From Streptomyces smaragdinus (GTDB taxonomy: Bacteria > Actinomycetota > Actinomycetes > Streptomycetales > Streptomycetaceae), in NCBI RefSeq assembly GCF_009604385.1, contig NZ_WEGJ01000001.1, forward strand, positions 1-64,000: a stretch of DNA of 64,000 nucleotides, in the 5' to 3' direction. The notes beneath the pieces were generated by a model, which was not told where the DNA came from, ran no database searches, and saw nothing but the letters and a program-made list of their open reading frames with translations. Both the position numbers and the translations under genes were made by a program. Below are positions 52,493-61,985 of this stretch, piece after piece (the first letter of the stretch is position 1; each line of letters opens with the position of its first letter).

Positions 52493-54178
52493 GTGTGGTC
52501 CTACCGGGACCTGCTGCCCGAGGCCGACCGGCTGCCGCAGACACCGCCCTGGCGCGGCGAGCGCATTCAGGACATCCTCCAGCAGCGGCGAGCCGTCCGC
52601 GAAGAGAACCGCACCCCCCGCATCCACCCCGAGACGATTTCGGCGCTGCTGGCCTGGTCCCTGCGGTTCGTGGAGACCTTCGCTGAGGACATCACCGCGG
52701 CATTCAGCGAGCACCTTGTCCTCAGCGAGCGCAGCGGCCGCAGCCGCGGGGGCCGGGACATTCCCCCACCGCGGCGCCCGAAGGGCGCGCTGACCGACGC
52801 CCTGCGCGTCCTGCTGAGCGGTTACCGCGAGCAGGGACGTCCGCTTCCCGGCATCCGGGATAAGGACGGCACGCTCCGGGTCAACCTCTCGCATCTGGGA
52901 AAGGTGCTCGACACGGGCCGCGGCGCGCTGGACGCCCCCAGCAACCGCGCCGTTTTCGCCGAGATGGGGCTGTGCGTCATCGAGGGCGCGCCGCTGGACG
53001 CGCCGGTCACCGGGCGGTTGGACGGCCGGCCCTGGCACGACGGGGCCATCGACTACACCGAGGCCGGTTTCCTGGCCCGGCACCTGAGCACGGCCTGTTT
53101 CATCGTGATCAGCTACCTGTCGGGGATGCGGGCAGGCGAAGTCCTCAGTCTGGAACGCGGCTGCGTCGAACGAGACCATGCCCACGGCCTGGTCCTCCTG
53201 CGCGGCAGACACTGGAAAGGTGTCCGCGACGCTGCCGGCGACAAGATGCCCGAGGGCGAGATCCGGGCCGATCCGTGGGTCGTCACCGAGGCCGTCGCCA
53301 CCGCCGTCGCCGTCCTGGAACGGCTCCACACGAGCACCTGGCTGTTCCCGGCGACGTTGTTCACCGACGGCCGCGACGGCGAGACCATCCTGCGCAGCCG
53401 CGTCGGCGCCTCCCGATCGGAGACCCGGATCAACCACGACATCGCCGAATTCCTGGCCTGGGTCGAGACCTACTGCACCGAGCACGGCCGCAGTGACCGC
53501 ATTCCGCCCGACCCGGTCCACCCGGTCATCTACACCGCCCGCCTGCGCCGCACCCTGGCCTGGTTCATCGTCCGCCGGCCACGGGGCCTGGTTGCCGCCG
53601 CCATCCAATACGGACACCTCCGCGTCCAGATGACCCTCGGCTACGCCGGAAACTACACCTCCGGCTTCCCCGACGACCTCGCCTTCGAAGACTGGCTGGC
53701 CCGGCTGGACACTCTCGCCGACGCGCACCAGCGCCTACGTGAAGGCGAGCAGGTCAGCGGCCCAGCAGCCGAGACCTACCGGCACCGCGTCCAGGCCGCC
53801 ACTCGCTTCGCCGGCCGAGTTCTGCGCACCAAGCGGCACGCCACCACCATGCTCGCCAACCCCGACCTCCAGATCTTCCCCGGCAAGGGCATGACCTGCG
53901 TCCTGGACCCCAAGCGAGCAGCCTGCCGCCTGCGCAGCGAGGAGGACAGCACCCGTCGCACCCCCGACCTCGACGACTGCCGCCCGAACTGCGTCAACAT
54001 CGCAAGGACCGATCGCGACATCGAACACGTCCTCGTCCAGATCGAGCGACTACGGCCACTCGTCGACGACCCGCTGGCTCCCGCCTTCCGACACGCCCGC
54101 GAACAGCACGAACTCGACCGCCTGGAACGCATCGTCACCGCCCACGACCGCACCGGAGAACCTCACGATGGCCACTGA
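52493..54178 (+). pseudogene. tyrosine recombinase 3 of trio, 3' part
   Basis: The C-terminal 561 residues of the third recombinase, cut from its start by the IS21 insertion. It holds the catalytic domain: IVISYLSGMRAGEVLSLERG (Arg box), RLRRTLAWFIVRRPRGLVAA and IQYGHLRVQMTLGYAG (His and Tyr). A C-terminal cysteine/histidine stretch (GMTCVLDPKRAACR, DCRPNCVNIAR) looks like a zinc-binding tail. The frame is open upstream through the IS, but without the proper N-terminus, so an active recombinase is unlikely until the IS leaves. Confidence 0.82.
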
Positions 54179-54575
54179 CCAAGACGACGAACGCGACGCC
54201 ATCACCGCAGCGATCCAACGGCTCCTCGACGGCCGTCCAACCCGGTCCACGGGGGCGCTCACCACGCTGCAACTTGCCGCCGAGGCAGGCGTCAAGCGCT
54301 GGGTCCTCACCCACAAGCACGTTGACCTGAAGGAAGAATTCACCCGCCGAAAGTCCGAGGTGAACGGCATCCCGCCCGCGTTCCAGCATCTGCACGCCCG
54401 CGCAGTAGACGCCGAAGCCATCGCACGCGCACTGCGGGAGGACAACGCCCGGCTTCGCGAGCGCGTCGCCGTCTATGCCCAGGTCATCCACGAACTGCGC
54501 ACCGAGCTGGACCGGCGCACCGACAACAGAGGTCAGCGCAGCCTTGTCCGGACGCTGCCCACCAGCGCCCCTTGA
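54168..54575 (+). CDS. DUF6262-like / TnpC-like small protein
   Basis: A 135-residue protein overlapping the end of recombinase 3. The N-terminal half looks like a small helical DNA-binding domain (TLQLAAEAGVKRWVLTHKH). Residues ~80-118 form a likely coiled coil (LHARAVDAEAIARALREDNA). Tn554 encodes a similar 125-residue TnpC behind its two large recombinases, where it affects insertion orientation and frequency. I infer the same accessory role here. Confidence 0.72.
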   Translation: MATDQDDERDAITAAIQRLLDGRPTRSTGALTTLQLAAEAGVKRWVLTHKHVDLKEEFTRRKSEVNGIPPAFQHLHARAVDAEAIARALREDNARLRERVAVYAQVIHELRTELDRRTDNRGQRSLVRTLPTSAP

Positions 54576-54599
54576 TGCACGAGGCCCCCGGGGGCGCTG

Positions 54600-55307
54600 T
54601 CAGGGACCCTTTGCACTCTCGCGGGGGTCGGTAGCTGTGATCTGCTCAACGAACCGCCCTACCTGTTCCTCGACGGGCTCCTGCGCAGTCACGGACATGA
54701 CGTGCCAGCGGTACGTACCGCCTTCGTCGAACTGGCTGGTGACGAAGGGCATGACTACTTCAGCAGACTCCCCCCGCTCTTGCACACGGATGCCGTGCGC
54801 GAACGGCTGGCAGTCCCACCGCTTGTACCAGTCGGTTGCAGCGATCCGGTGGGCCAGTAGACGGGCCGCCGTGTCTACGGGCTCCTCCCAGCTGTGGTCA
54901 GCTACGACCCGAGCCAGTTCGGCGTCGTACTGTGAGGCGTCGAAGCGGACCTCCGGTGGAACAGGGACCCGTATGTCGTTGGTGTTCTCCCAGCTCACCC
55001 ACTCGACGTGATCGCCACGACGCTGGATGGTGACGAACACTCCTCCACAGCAATCGGTGACGCAGTCGTTGTTCGACAGTTCGACACGGCGAGGCTCGCG
55101 AGCGGCCCACAGCGGCCATGTCTCCGAGGAACCGAGCCACATCTGCTGATAGCAGCTTGAATCGCCGTCCGGATGTATCTCCTCCAGCACGTCCTGGTCG
55201 TCGATCAAAGGACGTATGCCCGCCCCCTTCATGATCGACTGCGGATGCGGAAGGACAGGACGGAGAGCAAGGACGCTCACCGGCGCAATGTGTTCCATGC
55301 CGCCCAT
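54600..55307 (-). CDS. passenger gene of unknown function (235 aa)
   Basis: A soluble 235-residue protein encoded in the element on the strand opposite to the recombinases. It begins GGMEHIAPVSVLALRPVLPH and contains CVTDCCGGVFVTIQRRGDHV (three close cysteines) and YDAELARVVADHSWEEPVDT. No signal peptide or membrane span is seen. GGGG lies upstream of ATG 55307; a second ATG follows nine bases on. I do not recognise the family. As the only non-recombination gene of the element it is cargo, perhaps with a protective or regulatory role. Confidence 0.65.
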   Translation of the reverse strand: MGGMEHIAPVSVLALRPVLPHPQSIMKGAGIRPLIDDQDVLEEIHPDGDSSCYQQMWLGSSETWPLWAAREPRRVELSNNDCVTDCCGGVFVTIQRRGDHVEWVSWENTNDIRVPVPPEVRFDASQYDAELARVVADHSWEEPVDTAARLLAHRIAATDWYKRWDCQPFAHGIRVQERGESAEVVMPFVTSQFDEGGTYRWHVMSVTAQEPVEEQVGRFVEQITATDPRESAKGP

Positions 55308-55444
55308 GATCCCCGATCAGGAGCGCAGGATGGTTGCCCCGCCGGTGGGCCTGAGACCCACCTCTGTCTGAGCGCGGGCGTATGGACCGGTTCGGCACTC
55401 AGTGCAGCGAGCCGACAACAGCTCGGAGTAGGCGAGAGAATTGA

Positions 55445-56011
55445 GGGCACCGGGATGACGTCCTCGGTGAAGTAGTACCGCTTGGCCAGCGGCGGGCTCG
55501 CGGTCACCGTGGCGCCGGCGACGCCGTGCGGGATGAAGTCCCAGAAGTCGTCGTACGGCATGCCCACGACCCGCGGGTCGCTGACCGTGGAGACCACGAC
55601 GCAGCCGTCGGTGAACGGGTCGCGGCCCTCGTAGACCGCGATGAGGCCCTGGAGGGCGGCGGCCACCACCACGTCGGGCGTCTGGAGGTAGATCCCGTCG
55701 ATGTCGGCCGAGAGGTTCTGAAAGGTCTGCGTGTACATGGTGTGGAAGCCCAGCGCGGACACCCGGATGGTGGCGTCGCTGCCGACCGGTGCCCTGATGG
55801 ACCAGGCACCGTTCCAGCCGGCGGTGACGCTCGCGCCGGTCTCCGGGATCGTGATCCTGGCGAGGGGGATGCGACCGCCGTTGACCATGTTGTACGCGAC
55901 GCCGCTGAGGGTGACGGTGTCGGCGGCTGCCGCGGGGGTGGCGGTGGTGGTCGCTCCCGCGACGAGTGCGAGGGTGCTCGCGAGGGCGAGGGCGTATCTG
56001 CTGTGGCGCAT
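55445..56011 (-). pseudogene. 5' part of split secreted-protein gene
   Basis: 189 codons from ATG 56011: signal peptide (RYALALASTLALVAGATTTA), then a carboxypeptidase-regulatory-like beta domain (ITIPETGASVTAGWNGAWSI) and FTDGCVVVSTVSDPRVVGMP. It runs to YYFTEDVIPVP, where the recombinase-trio element begins. The remaining 58 residues lie at 46023-46199. Read-through into the element adds unrelated residues (SILSPTPSCCRL). The intact 247-residue protein was probably secreted; function unknown. Confidence 0.75.
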
Positions 56012-56090
56012 GCGTGTCCCTTCTGCATCGGTTGACCCGCCGTCCCGGCCGGTTGTTCGGGGCGTCGTGCGGGGAGGTCCCGGCGCCGGG

Positions 56091-56924
56091 TCACTTGTCC
56101 CGGATGCGCATGTGGTGCAGCAGGATCGCGTCGCGGACCCGGGTCGGGAGGTGCTGGTTGAGGAAGAAGAAGAGCGAGCTCATCCGGTCGACCTGGTTGA
56201 ACAGCTTCGGCTTCCCGGCGAGGACGACGGCGGCGATCCGCGCCGCCGCCTGTTCGGGGGTGGTGGCCCGGCTGACGAGTTCGTTGTCGCGTTCGATGAA
56301 GCGCATCGCGCGCTCGTGGTACGGGGACTTCTCGTCCGGCAGCTTCAGCGCCTTCTGGGCGAATCCGGTGGAGACCTGTGCCGGTTCGATGAGGGCGACC
56401 TTGATCCCGTACGGCTCGACCTCGTACCGCAGGGACTGCACGAGTCCCTCCACGGCGAACTTCGTGGAGGAGTACACCGATTCGAACGGGAAGGGGATGC
56501 GGCCCACCAGCGAGGCGACCGCGACGAGTTTGCCGCTGCGGCGCTCGCGCATGCCGGGGAGGAAGGACTGGAAAAGGGCCGCGGCGCCGATCACGTTGAT
56601 CTCGAAGGCGCGCAGCGCGGCGTCGAGGTCCACTTCCTCGAACGGGCCGAAGAACGGGACGCCGACGTTGGACATCACGGTGTCGACGTGTCCCCATTTC
56701 TCCAGGACGGAGTCGCGGAACGCGCGTACGGCGGGCCGGTCGCGGATGTCGAGGGGGACGAGGTGGTGGTCGACGCCCTTGGCGTCGAGTTCCTGCTTCA
56801 GCGAGTCCAGGCCCGTCTCGTCTACGTCGAAGCCGGCGATCGAGACGCCCCGGTCGGCGAGCAGCAGGGCGGTGCGCCGGCCCATGCCGTCGGCGAGGCC
56901 GCTGATCACTACGTGCTGGGTCAT
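56091..56924 (-). CDS. SDR-family dehydrogenase
   Basis: A 277-residue short-chain dehydrogenase. The cofactor motif varies from GxxxGxG: SGLADGMGRRTALLLADRG. Asp in FDVDETGLD suggests NAD preference, and catalytic Ser and YxxxK are in VAVASLVG and YSSTKFAVEG. An extra C-terminal segment (MSSLFFFLNQHLPTRVRDAI) may associate with membrane. It is the last gene of the CGSC operon, 19 bases after the enoyl-CoA hydratase, and could oxidise the hydroxyacyl-CoA made by that enzyme. GGAG precedes ATG 56924. Confidence 0.87.
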   Translation of the reverse strand: MTQHVVISGLADGMGRRTALLLADRGVSIAGFDVDETGLDSLKQELDAKGVDHHLVPLDIRDRPAVRAFRDSVLEKWGHVDTVMSNVGVPFFGPFEEVDLDAALRAFEINVIGAAALFQSFLPGMRERRSGKLVAVASLVGRIPFPFESVYSSTKFAVEGLVQSLRYEVEPYGIKVALIEPAQVSTGFAQKALKLPDEKSPYHERAMRFIERDNELVSRATTPEQAAARIAAVVLAGKPKLFNQVDRMSSLFFFLNQHLPTRVRDAILLHHMRIRDK

Positions 56925-56943
56925 GCGTATCTCCGTTACGGAA

Positions 56944-57705
56944 TCAGCGGTTGCGGAAGACGGGTTCGCGGCGTTCCAGGGACGCGGCGATGCCGGTCGC
57001 GGCGTCCTCGGTCCGCCAGAGGCGTGCTTGTTCGTCGAGTTCGCGGGTGAGGGCCGGGGCGAGGGCGTCGAGCAGTGCGGCGCGCATCGTGGTGCGCATC
57101 GACCGGACGGCCATGGGGGCGGCCGCGGCGATCTCGTGGGCGAGCGCGAGGGCTTCCGTCCGCTCCTGTCCCTCCTCCGTGTACCGGTCCGCGAGGCCGG
57201 CGTCGTACGCCTCCTGTCCTCGCAGCGCGCGGCCGGTGTACAGCATCTGCTCGGCGCGGGTCTGTCCGGTGATGCGCGGCAAGGTGAGGCTGAGTGCGAA
57301 GCCGCAGTGGAAGCCGAGGCGGGAGAAGTTGGCCTCGAAGCGTGCTCTCGGGCCGGAGACGCGGAAGTCCGCGGCGCAGGCCAGGCCGAGTCCGCCGCCG
57401 ACGGCCGCGCCCTGGACTGCGGCGACGACGGGGATCTCGAGGCGGAGGATGCGGGTGGCCTGTTCGTAGACCGCCGCGGCGGCGGTACGGGGGTCGAGGG
57501 TGCCGGTGTCGTCGGCGAGCCGGGCGCCGGCGCAGAAGTGGCGGCCCTCGGAGCACAGGACGATCGCCCGTGCCCCGTCGGTGGTGGCGCGTTCGCCGGC
57601 GTCGGCGATCGCGGCCAGGGTGTCTCGGGAGAAGAAGTTCGCGGGCGGGGCGTGCATCTCGATGACGGCGACGTGGCCGTCGGTGTCGAGGGTGACGTCG
57701 TTCAT
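56944..57705 (-). CDS. enoyl-CoA hydratase/isomerase
   Basis: A 253-residue crotonase. CoA and oxyanion-hole motifs are GRHFCAGARLADD and AVQGAAVGGGLGLACAADFR, followed by FSRLGFHCGFALSLTLPRIT. The usual second catalytic glutamate position (LGxxPExG) reads LGFHCGFA, so the acid pair of classical hydratases is altered and an isomerase or other crotonase reaction is possible. The ATG overlaps the acyl-CoA dehydrogenase stop (ATGA). Confidence 0.88.
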   Translation of the reverse strand: MNDVTLDTDGHVAVIEMHAPPANFFSRDTLAAIADAGERATTDGARAIVLCSEGRHFCAGARLADDTGTLDPRTAAAAVYEQATRILRLEIPVVAAVQGAAVGGGLGLACAADFRVSGPRARFEANFSRLGFHCGFALSLTLPRITGQTRAEQMLYTGRALRGQEAYDAGLADRYTEEGQERTEALALAHEIAAAAPMAVRSMRTTMRAALLDALAPALTRELDEQARLWRTEDAATGIAASLERREPVFRNR

Positions 57706-58721
57706 ACCGGCAGCGACCCTTCGTCCGTGGCGACCGATGCGATCCGCCGGGCGCCGGCGACGGCGGTCCCGATCCGTTCGCCGAGGGCGCTTTGGGTGCC
57801 CCAGTCGCCGCGCCAGGCGTTGAGGCGGCGGGTGAAGTCCTGGAGGGGGTATTCGCGGGTCATGCCGATCGCGCCGTGGACCTGGTGGCCGGAGCGGACG
57901 GTGACGGCGGCGTTGTCGTCGGCGAGGAGTTTGGCGGCGAAGGCGGCGAACGACGCGTCGAGGGCCAGGGCGGCGCGGTCGACGGCCAGCTGGGTCGTCA
58001 CCGCCATCTGGGCGAGGAAGACGAGGTGGCGGCGGACGGCCTGGAAGGTGCCGATCGGGCGGCCGAACTGCCGGCGCTCGGCGGTGTAGCGGCGCGACAG
58101 CTCGTTGACGGCGGCCATGGCGCCGGCCATCTGCGCGGCGCGCAGGACGGCTCCGCGCCGGGCGAGGTGGTCGGCCGGGACGGGGCAGGGCCGCACTTCG
58201 GCACCGGCCCGTTCGAAGGTGAGGGTGTCGCGGGGCTGGCCGGCGAGGTCGCGGCCGGGGGTGACGGTGGCGTCGCCGGTGTCCAGGACCAGCAGGTTCG
58301 TACCGGTGTGGACGACGACGCACTCGCTGCCGCCGCCCCAGGCGACGTCGTGCAGGGTGCCGGTGGCGGTGTTGCCGTCGAGGGTGAGTGTCTGGCCGGG
58401 CGGTGCGATCGTCCAGGGGGCGTTCCCCTCGGCGCGGCCGCCCGAGGCGGTGAGCAGCCAGAGCGCCAGGTGGTGTTCCAGCAGGGGCAACGGTACGGCG
58501 TGGCGTCCGGCGGCAGTGAGCCAGGTGACGGTGTCGGTGAGGGTGCCGCCGGAGCCGCCCGCCGTCTCGTCGATGCCGATGGCGGGCAGGCCGAGTGCGG
58601 CGACGGTGTGCCACAGTTCCTGCAGCAGCGGTGACTGTTCGGCGGCGAGGACGGCGTCGTGGCCGGCCTTGTCGGTGAAGAGCCGGTCGGCGAGCTCCTG
58701 GAGGTCGTTGCCCGCGCTCAT
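57702..58721 (-). CDS. acyl-CoA dehydrogenase (subunit-like, short)
   Basis: A 339-residue acyl-CoA dehydrogenase of the short, divergent kind that often pairs with a full-length partner, as here, in steroid and ring-acid degradation (FadE-type heteromers). It has GLPAIGIDETAGGSGGTLTD, RRQFGRPIGTFQAVRRHLVF and VHGAIGMTREYPLQDFTRRL. The start is ATG 58721 (MSAGNDLQEL), overlapping the partner's stop (ATGA). The catalytic glutamate is not evident, consistent with one active site per heterodimer. FAD-dependent desaturation of a CoA thioester is expected. Confidence 0.85.
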   Translation of the reverse strand: MSAGNDLQELADRLFTDKAGHDAVLAAEQSPLLQELWHTVAALGLPAIGIDETAGGSGGTLTDTVTWLTAAGRHAVPLPLLEHHLALWLLTASGGRAEGNAPWTIAPPGQTLTLDGNTATGTLHDVAWGGGSECVVVHTGTNLLVLDTGDATVTPGRDLAGQPRDTLTFERAGAEVRPCPVPADHLARRGAVLRAAQMAGAMAAVNELSRRYTAERRQFGRPIGTFQAVRRHLVFLAQMAVTTQLAVDRAALALDASFAAFAAKLLADDNAAVTVRSGHQVHGAIGMTREYPLQDFTRRLNAWRGDWGTQSALGERIGTAVAGARRIASVATDEGSLPV

Positions 58722-59842
58722 CGGTTCATTTCCTTCGCGATCAGGTTGTGCAGGATCTCGGTGGTGCCGCCCCGGAGCGTCCATGAGGGGCTGTCCAGGA
58801 CGGCGGTGGCGAGGAGGGCCTCGAAGGGGTCGGTGGAGGTGGGGTCGGGCATGCGGCCGAGGTGTCGTACGACGATGTCCACGCAGTCCTGTTCGAAGCG
58901 GGTGGCCATGTCCTTGACGAGGGCGGCCTCCGTCTTCGGGAGTTCACCGGCGTCGACCATGCGGGCGACGGCGAGGGACATGCCGTGGAAGGCCCAGCAG
59001 CGGGTGGCGATGTGGGCGAGGTCCTCGCGCAGCCGGGGCGAGTCTGTATCCCAGCGCCGCACCCAGCGTTCGAGGAGGGGGATCGCGGACATCCAGCGGT
59101 CCACGCCGCCGCGTTCGAGGACGAGTTCGCCCTGGTTCTGGATCCAGCCGAAGCCGGTCTCGCCGAGCCGGCGGCTGTCGGGGACGAACACGTCCTCGAA
59201 GGTGAGCAGGCAGAAGTGGTCCTCCCCGTCGATGAACGGGATCGGGGAGATCGTCAGCCCCTCGGTGGGCCGTTCGACGATGAACTGTGTCAGGCCCGCG
59301 TGCTTGCCCTCCCCCGTGCGGAACAGTCCGAGGATGTAGTCGACGAGGTGTGCGCCGGAGGTCCAGATCTTGCTGCCGTTGATGACCCAGCCGCCGTCGG
59401 CGGGTTCGGCCTTCGCCTGGATGGAGGCCAGGTCGGAGCCGGAGTCCGGTTCGGACATGCCGATCGCGAAGGAGATCTCCCCGGCGGCGATACGGGGCAG
59501 GAACTCCCGCTTCTGCTCGTCCGTGCCGTGCTGGGCGATGGCCGGCCCGGACTGCCGGTCGGCGACCCAGTGGAAGCCCACCGGTGCCCCGCGGGCCAGC
59601 AGTTCCTCCACGACCACCAGCCGTTCGACGGCGGTGCGCCCGCCGCCCCCGTACTCCTTCGGCAGTGTCATCCCGAGCCAGCCGCGGGCGCCGAGGTCGC
59701 GGGAGAACTCCGGGTCGAAGGCGCCGACCATGCCGAGGCCGACGGGGTAGCTCCCCTCCGGCAGCCGCTCGGCGAGCCAGGCCCGTACCTCCTGCTGCAG
59801 CTCCCGCTCGGCAGGCGTGAGTTCGGTGGCGGTCAGTCTCAT
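58718..59842 (-). CDS. acyl-CoA dehydrogenase (full-length partner)
   Basis: A 374-residue acyl-CoA dehydrogenase with the family signatures IGMSEPDSGSDLASI (FAD binding), INGSKIWTSGAHLVDYI and WTLRGGTTEILHNLIAKEM at the end. It is full length and coupled to both neighbours by ATGA overlaps. Together with the shorter enzyme it probably forms a heterotetramer oxidising a CoA thioester produced by the upstream CaiB transferase. I placed the start at ATG 59842 (MRLTATELTP); the long upstream extension is the CaiB gene in another frame. Confidence 0.9.
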   Translation of the reverse strand: MRLTATELTPAERELQQEVRAWLAERLPEGSYPVGLGMVGAFDPEFSRDLGARGWLGMTLPKEYGGGGRTAVERLVVVEELLARGAPVGFHWVADRQSGPAIAQHGTDEQKREFLPRIAAGEISFAIGMSEPDSGSDLASIQAKAEPADGGWVINGSKIWTSGAHLVDYILGLFRTGEGKHAGLTQFIVERPTEGLTISPIPFIDGEDHFCLLTFEDVFVPDSRRLGETGFGWIQNQGELVLERGGVDRWMSAIPLLERWVRRWDTDSPRLREDLAHIATRCWAFHGMSLAVARMVDAGELPKTEAALVKDMATRFEQDCVDIVVRHLGRMPDPTSTDPFEALLATAVLDSPSWTLRGGTTEILHNLIAKEMNR

Positions 59843-61005
59843 ACGGGGCTCCTCTCGTCCCAGACCGGACCTCCGTCGAGGGCCTGTGCGGTGTGCTCGC
59901 CGACGTTCGGAGCGGGGCGGCGTACGTTCGCGGGGGTGGCGGAGAAGTTGGCGGTGGGCGGCAGGACGCGGTAGCTGCCCGCGACCGGGTGTTCGGCCAG
60001 CGGGAGGTCGTCGACGAGGTCCTGGAGGGTCGCCATCCGCACGGCGGGGATGCCGGCGCTCCGGCAGAAGTCCAGCCACTCCCCCGTCGTGCGCCGCTTC
60101 ACGATGTCCCGCATCAGGGGGTAGAGCTGGGCGGCGTTCCTGATGGTCGAGGCGAGGTCGGCGAAGCGGGGGTCTTCGAGGAGCTGGGTCTCCCCCGCGT
60201 CCGTGAAGATCGCGAAGAAGTGCTGCGGGTGGTAGGGCAGGATCTGGATCCAGCCGTCGGCGGTGCGCTGCGGGCGGCGCTCGGGCGTCATCACGCGCGG
60301 GTAGCCGGTGGGCGGCAGGTCGCCCTGCGGGGTGGGCGGTTCGGGGATCGCGCCGGCGCCGTGCTCGGCGAGCATGAACGCGGTCATCGCCTGCACCATC
60401 GGCACCTCGACGTGCTGCCCCTCGCCGGTGCGGGCGCGGTGGAAGAGGGCGGCGGTCACGGCCTGGGCGAGGGCGAGGGCGCATACCTTGTCGGCGAGGA
60501 TCGTGGGCAGCAGCGCCGGCTCGCCCGCGACGCGGTCCATCATGTCGCCGACGCCGGTGGCGGACTGGATGATGTCGTCGTACGCGGGGAAGTCCTCGGC
60601 CCCGGAGCCGAGCGGCCAGCCCTGGGCCTGGCAGTAGACGACGCCGGGGTTGATCTCGCGGACGGCGGTGTAGTCGAGGCCGAGGCGGCGCAGGGTGCCG
60701 GGCAGCATGGTGGCGACGACGACATCGGCGTCCTCGACGAGGCCGCGCACGAGCGCCGACTGCCCGGGGTCCTTGAGGTCGAGGGCGAGGGAGCGTTTGT
60801 TGCGCAGCAGGTTGAGGGAGACGCCGGAGAACTGCGGTGCGGGGCCGGGGCCCATCACGCGGTTGGTGTCCCCGGTCGCCGCCTCGATCATGACGACGTC
60901 GGCGCCCTGGTCGGCGAGGATCTGGGTGGCGAACGGGCCCATCACCACCCGTGTCAGGTCCAGGACCCGGATGCCGCTCAGCGGTCCGGTCGGCTGCTCA
61001 TGCAT
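59839..61005 (-). CDS. CaiB/BaiF family CoA-transferase
   Basis: A 388-residue family III CoA-transferase moving CoA between carboxylic acids. It shows the N-terminal LSGIRVLDLTRVVMGPFATQ, DQGADVVMIEAATGDTNR, KRSLALDLKDP and the catalytic-aspartate region PAYDDIIQSATG. It activates the pathway's acid substrate as a thioester for the two acyl-CoA dehydrogenases encoded next. It overlaps the flavoprotein gene by 8 bases. No acyl-CoA ligase is present in the operon, so this is the likely entry step. Confidence 0.9.
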   Translation of the reverse strand: MHEQPTGPLSGIRVLDLTRVVMGPFATQILADQGADVVMIEAATGDTNRVMGPGPAPQFSGVSLNLLRNKRSLALDLKDPGQSALVRGLVEDADVVVATMLPGTLRRLGLDYTAVREINPGVVYCQAQGWPLGSGAEDFPAYDDIIQSATGVGDMMDRVAGEPALLPTILADKVCALALAQAVTAALFHRARTGEGQHVEVPMVQAMTAFMLAEHGAGAIPEPPTPQGDLPPTGYPRVMTPERRPQRTADGWIQILPYHPQHFFAIFTDAGETQLLEDPRFADLASTIRNAAQLYPLMRDIVKRRTTGEWLDFCRSAGIPAVRMATLQDLVDDLPLAEHPVAGSYRVLPPTANFSATPANVRRPAPNVGEHTAQALDGGPVWDERSPV

Positions 61006-61978
61006 GGACGCCCTCCAGATAGCGCGTGGTCTCGAGGGCGGCGGCGCATCCGGCCGCCGCCGCGGTGACGGCCTGCCGGTAGCGGGCGTCCGTCACGTCG
61101 CCCGCGACGAACACCCCGGGCAGGCCGGTGGTCCCGCCGGGGCCGGTGGTGTGCAGGTGGCCGGTGGGGGCGAGCGGCAGTACGCCGCCGGCCAGCCGGG
61201 TCCGCGGGGTGTGGCCGATCGCGACGAACAGGCCCTGGACCGCGAGTGGGGCGGTGTCGCCGGTCGCGGTGTTCTCGAGGGTCAGGCCGGACAGCCTGCC
61301 GTCGGGGCCGCGCCGCAGTTCCCGTACGACGTGTGCGGTGCGGACGCTGACGTCGGTGAGCGCCCGTACGCGCTCCAGCAGCACCGGTGTCGCCCGGAAG
61401 CGGTCGCCGCGGTGGACGAGGTGCACCCGGCGGGCGTGCCCGGTGAGGGCGAGGACCTCCTCCATGGCGCTGTCGCCGCCGCCGACGACCGCGACGTCCC
61501 GGCCCTTGAACAGGGGTGCCTCGCACACCGCGCAGTACGCGACGCCGCCCCCGGCGCCCAGCTCCTGTTCGCCGGGCAGCCCGAGGCGGCGCGGCTCGGA
61601 GCCGGTCGCCAGGACGACGGCGCGGGTGCGGACCGTGCCGCGGGCGGTGACGATCTCGTGGGGGCCGCCGTCGGTCGCGTACCGGATCGCTTCGGCGTCC
61701 TCGGTCAGGACGCGCGCCCCGGCCCGTTCGGTCTGCTCGCGCATCCGTGCCATCAGGTCGGGGCCGTCGATGCCGTCGGGGAAGCCGGGGTAGTTCTCCA
61801 CCGCGCCGGTGTCCACGAGCTGTCCGCCCGGCGCCGTTCCGGCGAGTACGAGGGTGTCGGCGCACGCCCGCGCGAGGTAGAGCCCGGCGGTGCAGCCAGC
61901 CGGGCCGCCGCCGACGACGACCGCGTCCACGGCGTCGGGCAGCTCGGGCGGCGGGGCGACGTTGGCCCAGATGCTCAC
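60998..61978 (-). CDS. thioredoxin-reductase-like flavoprotein
   Basis: A 326-residue FAD/NAD(P)H pyridine nucleotide-disulfide enzyme of the low-molecular-weight thioredoxin reductase type. The FAD motif is VVVGGGPAGCTAGLYLARA, the redox motif YCAVCEAPLF (CAVC, normally CATC), the NAD(P) motif VVGGGDSAMEEVLALT, and the end GVFVAGDVTD. It is encoded 7 bases after the partner of the CGSC protein with no thioredoxin nearby, so I infer it reduces the CGSC protein or a bound substrate. The start is GTG 61978 with GAGGAG upstream. Confidence 0.88.
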   Translation of the reverse strand: MSIWANVAPPPELPDAVDAVVVGGGPAGCTAGLYLARACADTLVLAGTAPGGQLVDTGAVENYPGFPDGIDGPDLMARMREQTERAGARVLTEDAEAIRYATDGGPHEIVTARGTVRTRAVVLATGSEPRRLGLPGEQELGAGGGVAYCAVCEAPLFKGRDVAVVGGGDSAMEEVLALTGHARRVHLVHRGDRFRATPVLLERVRALTDVSVRTAHVVRELRRGPDGRLSGLTLENTATGDTAPLAVQGLFVAIGHTPRTRLAGGVLPLAPTGHLHTTGPGGTTGLPGVFVAGDVTDARYRQAVTAAAAGCAAALETTRYLEGVHA

Positions 61979-61985
61979 CGGCTCC

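Larger units (their letters stand above)
46200..55444 (+). mobile_element. recombinase-trio element (Tn554/RIT-like)
   Basis: About 9.25 kb inserted in a secreted-protein gene. It carries three overlapping tyrosine-recombinase genes, a small TnpC-like gene and one minus-strand passenger gene. The layout of overlapping recombinases plus a small coiled-coil protein matches Tn554-type and recombinase-in-trio elements, which lack terminal inverted repeats. Boundaries are set by where the interrupted gene's reading frame stops and resumes, so they are accurate to a few bases only. An IS21-family element has inserted later at 50124-52487; without it the element is about 6.9 kb. Confidence 0.75.
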
